From NCBI GenBank assembly GCA_965200035.1, contig OZ241334.1:3472001-3536000 (forward strand): a stretch of DNA of 64,000 nucleotides, written 5' to 3'. Made by a program: the position numbers and the translations under genes. Below, one piece after another: positions 37,301 through 47,500 of this stretch (position 1 is its first letter; each line of letters opens with the position of its first letter). The notes under the pieces are model-generated. The model did not search any database. It was given only the letters and a program-made list of their open reading frames with translations, and was not told where the DNA came from. The stretch is from UBA1952 sp965200035. Its GTDB lineage: Bacteria > Bacteroidota > Bacteroidia > Chitinophagales > Chitinophagaceae.

Positions 37301-37785
37301 CCGATAAGGGCATGGCAAAAGGATACAGTTTTGGCATGCACAAGGGTGAAAAATACGTAGTATCCATCTGGGCTAAGTCTGCGGCGCCGACTATCAAGAT
37401 TACCGCCGATACTACTTTGTCCGGCTTCAGCAGCGCATACTTCGAGAAGACCCTGACCACCAAATCTCCCGTTATCGATGGCTGGCAGCAATACGAAACA
37501 GAAATAGACATTCCCGGTACGCTGGACTATAAGCGCTTTGCGCTGCTGCTGAGCGGCGATGCCTATTACGATGACGTCCGCATTTATCCATTCAGGTCAA
37601 ATAGCAAAGGCTTTGTTTACCATCCCGTCACCAGAAAGTTGATGGCTACATTGGATGAGAACAACTATGCCACTTTCTACGAGTACGACAGCGAGGGCAA
37701 TCTTGTACGTACCAAGAAAGAGACCGATAAGGGTATTCTTACCATTACCGAATCCAGGAGCACGCATTATAAAACCAGCCATTAA
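31312..37785 (+). CDS. Giant secreted protein (2157 aa) of the Bacteroidota RHS-associated type
   Basis: A 2157-aa protein with a membrane or signal segment (residues about 16-34, ending SYALSSG). It opens with SGPVQPEITSFEPVGTTDMVD, then LFTGDFVYNIPLMDVEGYPI and DQEASWVGLGWNITPG; this opening recurs in very large Bacteroidota secreted proteins found beside RHS genes. Residues about 150-270 are Gly/Ser-rich repeats. A CBM/jelly-roll-like segment lies near residues 1960-2090 (TGTYSLKIEPG to YYDDVRIYPF), followed by one YD-type repeat (FYEYDSEGNLVRTKKET) near the C terminus. Bases about 35700-36845 are sharply more AT-rich and encode a Cys-containing segment (SQISVCHCEIDSMRI) not seen in the flanks. 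Role inferred: partner or shell component of the following RHS giant. Confidence 0.75.
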   Translation: MLKKLLTEKRKVRITWIMLCIIAGELVLPNVSYALSSGPVQPEITSFEPVGTTDMVDLFTGDFVYNIPLMDVEGYPINIAYHGGVTMDQEASWVGLGWNITPGAINRGIRGLPDEFAGDTIEKEMNIKPEITKKIGAEAGIELAGLGKPILNIGLGLGGYVTISNYRGIGVDLTTSAGVNTDFKFISAGVNIGASVGSQSGAAIDYSASVGVGISRSVSNDMSASGGFNVGLSGVYSPRTAHRTNLGVSVGAGIKQASTGSHANFSTGANVPIGLLQNFTSVLTNPCYMNSYTGQLKLGGEVYSVYLNAKVNGSYSEIKYESNGSRKGYGYYNLDKSTENDILDFSREKDGNYNKTMGMLPQSHITYDVYNVSGQGTGGSFRPYRNDIGSVFDPYTKNPEGNSDNGTLEVGLGNLFEVGGEYTNAKTNVESGPWDDYKRKFSKDTTGYSEPLYFKEAGELTQNNEAYMDAFGKDDIVKPDDVSNIPLTKPGAGTRVIRANHIYTHNGYDYDTAALVDSKTLVSYTSTNGFASYPNISKVLIPRVDNNTANKLKRTPDQITEIVQNQKDGRRYVYGLPVVNNVQREVTFAVDQSKADKRKYLVDYTPGMEDSKSNTNGLDNFYSSSVTPTYVAAHLLTSVLSKDYVDVTGNGISDDDLGSYTKFNYTRKSSDYRWRSPIESGKAQYIPAYISDKKDDKASYVVGSREQWMLHSIETRNYVAEFYVSPREDAKGVKDKILNNGPVYKDAQYSANGADNDNQSYKLDSLVLYNKHDRFINGAAAQPIKAVLFSYNYSLCPGVPNATNAGGKLTLAKIRIRYGNSNLNLSAGYTFKYGSGSATDNPGYNPAEKDRWGFYKKNDTNCNNFEFPYTAQDPVTNDYAKAWSLSEVGLPSGGVIKVDYEADDYAYVQDKLAMEMFKVAGMGNSPSYQANANQLYFNINQQNLYFYFKRRRYAENANLTFRENYLNGTNIMYYNIPVELADGKFEPIKGYAEITEIGACNNDPNSDYGYVKLSPRRLEGSGDNVNPVVYTALNVGRYNLPHILFPGSDPDATDMDNVTKGLKDAIKEMWGIYKNPLGNMINQGKAQDVDLVKAYVRLTSPGLSKKGGGQRVKSVRFYDSWNSMTGGQQAIYGKQYDYTIPREDGKGAISSGVASYEPLIGGDELPQRVPSDTFQVQRGSNFPPNDPVELYSEGPICESFYPGPVVGYRRVTEHSINIDLGRSSQTEDVHSFYTAKDFPIRTRMSAIQKDGDGTPHVTIKSIDFSASAKQGFSVVLNDMHGKPSGIEHWVLKPTGVPGAKELVNSQQFDYVTKNGALDNTVPTFSYNGPDGQIGVVSHSMGIESDLTIDSRRREEETHKVEVSASVNGFLVAIIPIAIGLGFPYQLGNKLSFKSATVTKVTQQYGILNQVTNNNQGAITVVKNEVFDPQTGNALVTSVNNQYGDREYTVNYPAHWAYKELGPSYENQDLNGTFANPVTVDSLGPDYASRQVNYNYSFSTRYLLPSNMPVIRTIIDEEMPKFKLGDELLLEKTTVLGINSAPTRAWVMGFTSDVDHCYLILATRAPYSQSFYPIENNDAKVRYRVVRSGNRNRLGETIQGYTTTDASNVFPYLKDTLKNLITLNASTYKHNLNQVAAANTTSDSLNPFITGKVGLYRPELQVVNLKKRDYQGGTTRDAGTFNSAAYWKTEMDKMSGYCDSQISVCHCEIDSMRIVKTGNDDAKIVFYPSKDSACRTASYLSRNVFAVNYPILSTVIYDQSIAGNVDSFNYHFPNSFLSAPNPSNTFYLQLSTHSCKEWFYLSYDGTRFKIEKGPTGDNIPYISYDFFSNKSATSSSFKIRKKILLGKVGHYANADNENWRNAQQVTKYNAYGEELENLDPGVGYNSAIYGYNQQLPVCVAKNAKHGEVLYESFDDYDVLQPKPDKYESYMPLVYSPFASLFLPITYGGAYNKLRPSGTVVNGANTNRMARTNTEAHTGTYSLKIEPGSNSTYFGLNGTDKGMAKGYSFGMHKGEKYVVSIWAKSAAPTIKITADTTLSGFSSAYFEKTLTTKSPVIDGWQQYETEIDIPGTLDYKRFALLLSGDAYYDDVRIYPFRSNSKGFVYHPVTRKLMATLDENNYATFYEYDSEGNLVRTKKETDKGILTITESRSTHYKTSH

Positions 37786-37797
37786 ACCCATAATCCG

Positions 37798-38550
37798 ATG
37801 TTGCAAAAAATAATCAACTGCAGGTTGCTGGTGTTTCTACTGAGCCTGCTTTCGCTGACCGCACGGGCAGGCCAGCCGGCTGCTGAAGACCGGCAGCTGC
37901 AGGAATTTCTTTCCCGGCTAAGTGATGCGGAAGGCTGCGCCTATCAGGCAAGCATTACCTCACAGATCACAGGGAATAAGAAGGAGCAGGAAGCCATGCA
38001 TATGTACAACTATCAATCCAGAAAAGCCTTCATTGTCTATTCAAAATCAGAGGATGCGCTTGTATTTATCTGTGAGCACGGCCAGCTTCGCGTCAACCCT
38101 AAAGAGAAGACCGCCTATTATGCCCAGTACCCGACAGATACCGCCGCATTGCATCAGCTAAAAAACCGGATGCTCAGCCGGTTTTCTGCAGATATGGTCA
38201 GCAGCTTTCTATTATCAGGTGCTACAATCAGCAGCAAGACAATAAACAAAGGCCTGATCAGCTATAAGCTCACTTACGCGCCGGAGGCAACGCTAACCGG
38301 CTGCAGCATCATCTGCGATCAGCAAAGAGCAACTGTAGTGAGCATCAGCTATACTATGCAGCGCCCGATAGAAGGTAGCGCAGGCTTCGGCGACAATCAG
38401 GCTTCTGTGATGCAGCAGAAAGTGAATATGGACCATTATGAGCAGAAGATACCTGCCGATGTTACAAACCTGCTCACAGATACGAAGGATATAAGAGCTT
38501 ATCTGGAGCGCAATTACCAGGGATATAAAATTGAAAAAATTAACCTCTGA
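37798..38550 (+). CDS. Small exported protein between the two giants
   Basis: A 250-aa protein with a signal peptide (hydrophobic run LLVFLLSLLSLTARA, cleavage near ARA-G). No family recognised. The mature part alternates short strands and helices (VFICEHGQLRVNPKEKTAYYAQ, ISSKTINKGLISYKLTYAPE), loosely like the LolA/LppX outer-membrane carrier fold, but I saw no diagnostic motif. It starts 12 bases after the 2157-aa gene and ends 17 bases before the 3505-aa gene, so the three are very likely co-translated. A periplasmic chaperone or carrier for a giant neighbour is a reasonable guess. Confidence 0.55.
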   Translation: MLQKIINCRLLVFLLSLLSLTARAGQPAAEDRQLQEFLSRLSDAEGCAYQASITSQITGNKKEQEAMHMYNYQSRKAFIVYSKSEDALVFICEHGQLRVNPKEKTAYYAQYPTDTAALHQLKNRMLSRFSADMVSSFLLSGATISSKTINKGLISYKLTYAPEATLTGCSIICDQQRATVVSISYTMQRPIEGSAGFGDNQASVMQQKVNMDHYEQKIPADVTNLLTDTKDIRAYLERNYQGYKIEKINL

Positions 38551-38567
38551 CTCTATTGAATTATTTT

Positions 38568-41500
38568 ATGTCATTCCAACCCTGCATAGCGCACGCATAT
38601 CAGCGTGCCTGTTCCAAAATACGTTGCATAGCCGGCGCCAGGCTTTTGATGGCGCTTGTCTTCATGAGTGTCCTGATCACCCATATGGCAACAGCGCAGA
38701 CAACCAATTTCTTTACCCGCTCACACAGCGGCGGTATCCTTTATGGAACCGGCCTTGCAGTCAGTCCTAACAATCAGGGGCAGAATCCCAACGTTCTGTA
38801 CGTTGCCAATGATCTGCGGTCAAGCATGATTGCCAGCCCGTCTGCATTTAACAGCGCAATCAAGTTCAAGAGCAATAATACGCTGGTCAAGTTCGGCATC
38901 AACCATGCCTCGACAGACCTGCCTTCCGGCAGCTATGTGTATAAGCTCGTGTACCAATTGGATGGCAGCAAGAACCTTGCGGATTCAACCACCAAGTCGC
39001 TTTCCGTCATTGATACGCTCGTGATCGGCTTCAACCCTGACTCGCTGTCCACTATGCAGGATCTGCAGATAAAAGTTTATCCGGGCCTGTACAATGCCAA
39101 GCTCAGTGTCGTTGCACTGTATGATATTACCAATCCCGGTGCAGCCCCTGCGCTGCTTTCCTTTCCGCTGACCGCAGGGCAGGGCAGGAACATCTTCATA
39201 GACCTCGCCATGCAGTGCCAGCTCTATTCCATGACACCCGGTAGTCCCGGTGATATGGGTTTGAATGTCAGCCATGCCTATGTGCCGGCATCGCAGTCGC
39301 TGAAAGTAAGCTGGAGCCCGCAGCATCCTACCCCTTTTATCAATACAGTCACCCCGGCTATGTACGAGCTCGAGTGGACTTATGTAGATGATTATCCCGA
39401 CAGTATCGGCGCAACTCCCCTTGACCCGGGCAGCCTGAAATATAGCTTTCGCAACAATGCAACACGGGTGATAACCGACAGCCTCAACTACTCCATACCA
39501 CTGGTGTATCCAAAGGGCTATCTCATATACAGGGTGCGCATGGTACGGGTAGATGCTATGGAATACAAGACCCCTATCTATGGTATCTGGTCGCCCTCTC
39601 AGGCCGTATCCGGCACAGTGAGCAGCGCGGCCAATGCCTACCATATGACCGATGCCCATGCCGGCGATCTGCTGAACTGGAACTACACCATTCATTTTGC
39701 AGAGAACGGCAAGTACAAGCATGTGCTCAGCTACTTCGATGGGATGCTCAAGAACCGGCAGACCATTACCCGGTTCAACAGCAATCCTTCCCAGCTGCTG
39801 GTTACCGAAAACCTCTACGATTATGAAGGACGTCCGGCCATTACTACGCTTCCTTCCGTGGTAGATAGCGCCGGCTTTATTTATCAGAATGGGGTAAGCA
39901 TCCGCACCGGCACCAATCAGCCATACGCACCCGCAGACTTTGATAAAAAGCCAACTGCCTGCCCCGACAGTGGAATTGTCGTGCCCGCATTTGCCGCCTC
40001 AGCGCTGGCCAACAAATATTATTCTACCCTCAATAAGGATACGGCCGGTATGCAGAAGTTTGTGCCGCAGGCCAATGGCTACCCATTTGTGCACACGCAG
40101 CTCTCGCCCGGCTTCAGCGACCGGGTAGACCGTGCCGGTGGTGCAGGAGACAAGCTGCAGATAGCTACCGGACATGAGACGGTAAATGACTATGCCAATG
40201 CAGACCAGCCGGACCTCGATCAGCTGTTTGGCATCAATGCCGGCTACAAAAGCTTTTATAATAAAACAGTAAGTAAAGACCCCAATGGACAGCTCTCCAT
40301 GTCTGTAAAGGATTATGAGGGCAGGCTGATGACGACCTCGCTCATCGGCATGTCGATTGATACAACTAAAACAGCGATCATCTTTAACGATGAGGTTCCT
40401 GCCGACAGCAAGTTTCAGGAAGATCAGCTGGCGCACACTCCGCAGATGACCATAGGACATCAGCGTAAGTACAACGGCAACTTTTACATGGATTTTGCCT
40501 CCCTTATCCAGGTGAAGTATGAATACACCTTCAAGCCATTTCAGGTATGCCCGGCGCCCAGTTATCTGGGTCTGATGGTTGCCGGCAGCTATGACTATAC
40601 CGTAACCGATAAGTGCGGTCAGCAGCCACTGCACAAATCCGGCACGCTTGGCTCGACCGGCATTACCACCAATGCGAATGATCAGACAGCTACAGAAAGT
40701 ACATCGGTTAGCCTGGACAAAGGCAAATATACCCTCGACAAGACTCTTTCCATCAATACCGACGATATCTATGCAGCTGTCGATTCCTTCTTTAATCATA
40801 AGCCCAATTGCGCCCGTACAGAAGAAGAGTTTGTAAAAGAAGAAGTGGAGAAAACGCCCTTCCCCTGCCCGGATTCATTGAATGATCCCTGCGCAGCCCT
40901 GGCAAAAGCCATGATGGAAGAGCTGTTCCCGATAAATGTGACCAACAACTACAACATTGTATCGTCACTGAAAACAGGCAAGTACGGCACATTCACCAAA
41001 TATGGCGGCACCAGCCGGCTGCTGGGAGTAACGCCATCTATATTTGACAATACCGCTCAGTCCGTAAAGGATACGGGTCACTACCGATATCAGTCGGCGT
41101 GTGTGGCCAATAGATTACATAATCTTACTGTAAAAGTGTATGGCAGCTATTATACGGCTTTAGAGACATTACCGGCAGATACATTCGAATTTGTGTACGA
41201 GCACGCGCAGTCTGCGGATAAGTATGCGATTGCCAATGCACTGCTGCCGCTGCACCCTGAATTCTGCCGGCTGGAAGGCTGCTTCATCGATACCTTCGAG
41301 ACAAGGCTCAACTCCATCCCCAATGCAACCGTGGCCATCAAATACGGCATGTTTAATCTGGATGACATCGTAGACAAGGATTTACAGCTGCGCCAGAAAA
41401 TGCTGGTGCCATCCATCAATATGGTGCACATCTCAGATTCGCTGAAGGTGATGATGAACGGGCTGGTGCGCATGGACACCTTCGTGGCAGAAATGGCTTT

Positions 41501-44500
41501 CTGCCTCAATGATGATACACTGGTCTATGGTGCTGCCAGGCGACTGTTCCATCAGCAGATCGTAAGCCTTGATTTTCCTTCTATGGCTGTGCGCGATGTG
41601 TATTTCCAGAAGCTGCGCGCCTTTTATATCAACAACCGCAACAAATACAAGTCCATTGCCCAGACGGGCGGGGGCAACGGCTGCCTGCCGTGCGACTCTA
41701 CCACAAGAATGCACCTGAAGCCGCCGCCGCTGGTACCTGTGACCTACAACACGGATGGCTCGATCAATACCGGCCCCGGCAGTCTGGTCAGCCTGTTCAG
41801 CACCAACCTCCAGAATGCGGTAACAGCAGCGCTCAGCAATTCGTTTTATACAGATAATAATGATTCCGTTAATAAATACCAGGATTCCGCATCTACAGCT
41901 TACAGGCGTACCGATAGCAGCCTCAATTATATTGCGGTAGATACGGTCATGTCCCGCATGGTCAACTGTATCACTGATCCCTCTGTTGCTTCGGCGCTTC
42001 GGGCCGCTTTGGTAAATATGGTAGTCAACGGCGAGGTGCACAATGGCGTCTTCCGCCCAGGCCAGATACGCTCGGCCATTCTTACCGCCGGACTCAGCCA
42101 GAGCGACCTCTGCCATCCTTACCTCTATAGCTACGATTATTATGATGATGGCCTGGGAGCCCGTGGCTCCTGCTCATCCGGTACCTTCTACAATGCCGTC
42201 CGGGACTTCCTGAATGACAATACGGTTATCAATGCGCTCAGGAGTGCTGCCGCATCGCCTGTAGTCACTACCATTCCCGAAGCATCCTGGAACTATACCA
42301 ACCTTTTTGGAGAGCAGGTGCTCGATGAGCTGCACGGTACCCCCGGCAGCAGTATCTACATGGCTACCGCTTACAATGCGGCACGGAAGCTATACAGCCT
42401 GTCCTTCTACAGAGCAGGCGGCACCACTGCCGATACCGTTGTGATCTCCCTGCATAGCCCTACAGATGTAACTGTTGCGGGCATACAATATCCGCTGCTG
42501 GCTCCATCGGCCGGTGGCTCTGCCATCTCATTCAATAACGTGGCCTGCTATTACGAAGATCCGCAGGCTTATGCCGAAGGCCATATAGGCCGCTTTGAGT
42601 TCCGTGCTACCGTAGAGCGGCTGGATGGCAGCCAGGGTACCCGGGCCGAGATGCTGGCCTGGAACAACGGGCAGATCTATATGAACCAGGAGAGCAGCGG
42701 CAATAGCATTGCCAACTGTGTGCCATGCACCCAGTTCAGGGCAATCTATAAGTCCTTTGCCGATTCCATGATGGCCTATGGCGGCTATGCGGCAGATCAC
42801 CCGCTGTTCATAAAATCGCTGCGCAACTTTATGAACTATAATCTCAAGAAAGTATTTACCGAAGATCAGTACAGCCGCTTCCTGAAAAGCTGCGCCCTGG
42901 CAGATTCGATGAGAATACCCATGTATGGCGGCTATTGCAAGACTTCATTTGCCGACGCAGCGGAGTTCGATGACTTTAAGAACGATATACAGACGAGCCT
43001 TGGCTTCACCGTAAAGCCGGTCATCCGATACGACGATGTCAATGCCGGGGATCATAAAGTGATTATCAGCTACAGCAATGTGCCGTTTGGTCTCATCCGT
43101 AAATTCAATAAGATGATGCCTACCGGCACCCAGCTGAAAACCCTGGCTGCGCGCAATGGCTATATCTGGCTGCCTTCTACAGGTGCGGGCAATGTATCGC
43201 TGGCGGTCAGCGGCACGGCCTTCTCTTTCATTGCCAAAACTTCGGCCAATATGTATTTTGCCAATACCCAGCAGGTGTACAACATGTACCAGCTGGTAGC
43301 GCCCGGCAGCACAAGCTTTGCCAACCTTTCCAGAAGCACGGATGCCATACAGCAATGGCTGTACAACAACAATGTGCAGGGCTACTGGCTGCCCACACAG
43401 TTTGCCACTATTAATCAGGATTATTATACCCCACAAAAGCAACAGCTGCTGGCCTACACCTATGGTCTGGAAAGCGTGCCGGGCATGACCACGCCGAAAG
43501 TGCTCGATACCTTGCAGGACTTCCTGCTGAAAAGCAATATCGCAGCCTTTGCAGGAAGCGATGTCAGCTATAATGATCCCGCCAATCCTTACCGTTTTAC
43601 CAACCTCTACTTTACCAGCCCGGCCAGTGTATATCCCGGCTATCAGAAGCTGAAAGATATCCTGGGCTATGCCTCCGGCACACTGGGCAGCAATGCCATC
43701 TTCCTGCCGGCCAATGCCGCGGGCAATGCGCAGCCGGGTACAGGCAATCCTTCCGGCAGCAGCATGATGCTGTACCGCTGCAGCGATGAGCTCTACTGGT
43801 ACCGCTACTTCGATACAGACCGCAGGCTGTACAACATATTTGTAAGAGTGCCGCAGTACATACGCCGCGGTGCGCAGCCCGGCTATCGCCTGCTGGGCGG
43901 TACTCCCGGCACGCTGAATATTATACCCACTACCGGCGATAGCGCTACCCGCCGCTTCACCCTGCGGCTCACCAATGGCACAGATACCGTTACCGCAGAT
44001 GGCAGCACCAACTTTGACATTGCCTGGAGCCATAAGCTCAGCGATGTGCTGCTGGGCGCAGAGGACAACTACAAGCAGGAAGACCCGCCAAGCGGAGAAG
44101 TGGGCGCGCCCGACAATTGCGAGCAGGGCCGCCTCAGCAATGCGATCTACACTGGTAAGGTGCGCTATGCCGACTATATAGACTCTTTCCGCACCTACCT
44201 CAGGTCTGCCTTTTATGCACATGTAATGAGCCAGGTAAAGGAGAAGCTCTGGATCGAATATGCCGATAAGCGCTTTGCCACCACCCTATACAACTATGAC
44301 CTTGCCGGCAACCTGATACAGACCGTGCCGCCCGAAGGCATACACAAGCTCAGCGCAGCGGCCATCCCCGTAGTGGATGTGCTGCGCGATGCAGACAGCG
44401 CCAGCGCCGCAGGCCTGCCCGCGCACCAGAAAAAGACCCTCTACGAATACAACACCGTCAACAAGCCGGTAACCGAGACTACGCCGGATGCAGGGCTGAA

Positions 44501-47500
44501 AACCCTCTACTACGATGCCAAGGGCAATGTGATAGCCAGCCAGACGGCCCGGCAGCGGGCGGCCGGTACCTTTACCTACATGCTCTACGATGGGCAGAAC
44601 CGCCTGACCGAAACCGGCGAAGTACACTGGGCAAACAGTTGCGCCGGCTTTGCCGACCAGCCAAGCTGGGTGCGCAACGGCAGCACCTGGACGCATGTGC
44701 CGTCCCCTTCCCCGACCTGTGCCTGTGAGAATACGCGCGACAGCCTGTGGCAATACTGCATTACCGGCATACTGGACCCTTACCTGAAGATCGATGACAA
44801 TACCGTGCTTGCTACCGCCATCCGCGGCATGGGGCGCAGCCAGGTAGTGGTGAATGTATATGACAGCGCCCTGACCGACCTCAGCCAGTACCAGGGCATG
44901 AGCAGGCAGCAGAACCTGCGCAGCCGCATAGGCGCCAGCCTCTACTTTGAGAATGTGACCGGCAAAGACTTCCGTACCGGCTACATCCATGCCACGCATT
45001 ACAGCTATGATGTGACCGGCAATGTACAGACGCTGACCCAGGACTTCCCGGAGCTGGATGGTATGCAGCAGCGCTACAAGCGCATCGACTATGAGTATGA
45101 CCTGCTCAGCGGCAAGGTGAACATGATCGCCTACAACCGCGGCGGGGCCGATCAGCTCTACCAGCGTTATGGTTATGATGCGGACAACCGTATTAAGAAA
45201 GCGGAGACAAGCCATGACGGCATCATCTGGAAGCGCGATGCGGAATACACTTATTACAAACATGGTCCTTTGGCGCGGGTAAGCATCGGCGACCAGCGGG
45301 TGCAGGGCATCGACTATGCGTACACGCTTCAGGGCTGGCTCAAGAAGATCAACAGCGACTATGCAGACGGCATGTCGGACATGGGCGAGGACGGCTTTAC
45401 CGCCGGCGGGGTGACCCCGCGCGATGTGTATGCCACCAATATAGGCTACTTCGCGGGCGACTATGCGCCGATTGGCACGCGGCTACCGGTGAATACGAAT
45501 GCCCTGCCGCCGATGACCAAAAACCTCTACAATGGCAACATTGCCCGGCAGACGACTGACGTGGCGCCCTTTAATGCGCTGGCCGCTTTCTACACCTACG
45601 ATCAGCTCAACCGCCTGCGCTATGCCAGCTACTGTACCCGCAACGGCGATGCGCAGCTGATCCCCACCAACGGTTATGCCAGCACTTATAAATATGACCA
45701 GGATGGTAACCTGAAAGCGCTGACCCGTAAGGACGGCGCGGGCAGCGTGATGGACAACTTCTCGTACTCCTACCTCGGGGCGGGGCGCAACAACCGGCTG
45801 AATGATGTGCTGGACTCCTCGTCCTACAACGTGCCGGGGGTGGAAGACCTGAAGCATTACGTAGCCCCTGCGGGGTCCTCGCGCATGATCTATGACGGGG
45901 ACGGCAACCTGGTCAAAGACCTGACGAGCGGTACGGATTCGGTTCGTTGGAACATCTACGGGAAGACGACCGACCTGACGAACAATACGGCGAAGCTGAA
46001 CCTTCACTTCACCTACGATGGCAGCGGGCAGCGGGTAAGCAAGGCGCAGACGATCACCACCGATACGGGGTACATCAGCCAGAACACCTACTACGTGCGG
46101 GATGCCACGGGCAATATCCTGGCCGAGTACAACAGCCGCCAGGTGTATAAGAACGAGGGCGACGGGCTGACGCTGCTGCCGTGGACGCGGTGGGTCGTGG
46201 ACATCACCCACAGCCGGGACATCCTGATCGATGCGATCCGGCAGGTGGGCATCATGAGCTCGGGTACGCTGAAGGGCGGGGTGCTTCAGTACACGGGCAG
46301 CGCACAGCTCTACAGTGCGCCGGGCATCTACCTGAGCTCCAGCACTGCGCTGCTGCAGCAGTTCATGGATTACAGCGGCTCTGTGCCGGGGGGAAGTATC
46401 ACGGGCTACAGCGGCTCTGTGCTGGGCGATGCCGCGGCCTACAGCACGGCTACGGGTCACCGTCCGCTGGGCGGGGTGCTGCTGAAGGCGATGCACTACG
46501 GGAGCTACGATATAGACAAGTTCAGCGGGCTGGTGCTGAGCTGTACGGATGAAGACCTGCAGGGCCATATAGTGGTACAGCTTGCGCAGGCGCTGCCGGG
46601 CATAGCCATGCAGGTAGGCATAGACCAGGGCATCATCCATGGAGACAACCAGCTGGAGATCGTGGACACCGCACAGGTGATACAGGCGATGTTGGATGCC
46701 TACAGAACAGGGCCCGACTACCTGTCCGGATTGATCCGTAACGAATATCAAAAGGAATGGGACGCGGAAAAGGACGGCAAGGACGGTAAAGACGGCAAGG
46801 ATGGAAAGGACGGCGACGGCGGCGATACGGTGCAGGCAGGCTCTATGCTGGGTTGGCTGGAAGCGGTGACCTCGGATTCAGTGTACCTCAACAATGAGTC
46901 TATGTCGAAAAGCCTCGGCAGTACTTACCAGGCAGAGCTGCGGCAGGGGATCGTCAACTACGGGGAGCTTCAGGCTGCGGACGAGGCGCGGGACCCTGCC
47001 AACAGCGGCCGCCCGCTCTCGGACCTGGGCGTGTTCCGCTTCTTCAACAGCCACAGCGAGTACCTGGATGTGCTGCGGGATGCATCCGGCGCTACGGAAA
47101 TGGAAGGCGCGATGTATGACCACGACCCGGTCGCCTACATGGGCAGGGTGCTGGATCAGGGGGGCGATGAATCGCTGGATGGTGCGCTGAACGGACTGGA
47201 CGGCAGCATGCTGGATCAGAATCAGTTCTACAACATCATCGTGGGGCTGGGTCAGGCGCGCAACATACCGATCGGCGTGCTGCCGCAGATCCAGCTGACC
47301 GGCGGGGGTATGGTGCTGAAGACCCGGCAGATCAGCCTTTCGGGCCACCACCTGTACGGCAGCAGCCGCATCGGCATAGCGGGCTACTGGCCGGGGCAGT
47401 ACACGCGCAGCTGGGATTATGTGAGCGGTGCGGTGGATACGTTCCGCCTGGGCGGCGGGCGGCCGTGGTACAGCTACGGGGTGGATGAGGTGATTACCGC

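Noticed and set aside
38556..38567. TTG start for the RHS giant
   Set aside because: An ATG 12 bases later leaves the full hydrophobic signal segment and is more likely.
42945..46751. Long minus-strand ORFs (425, 325 and 422 aa) inside the RHS giant
   Set aside because: GC-rich coding DNA gives long antisense frames; they have no signal, family match or start context and overlap the real gene.
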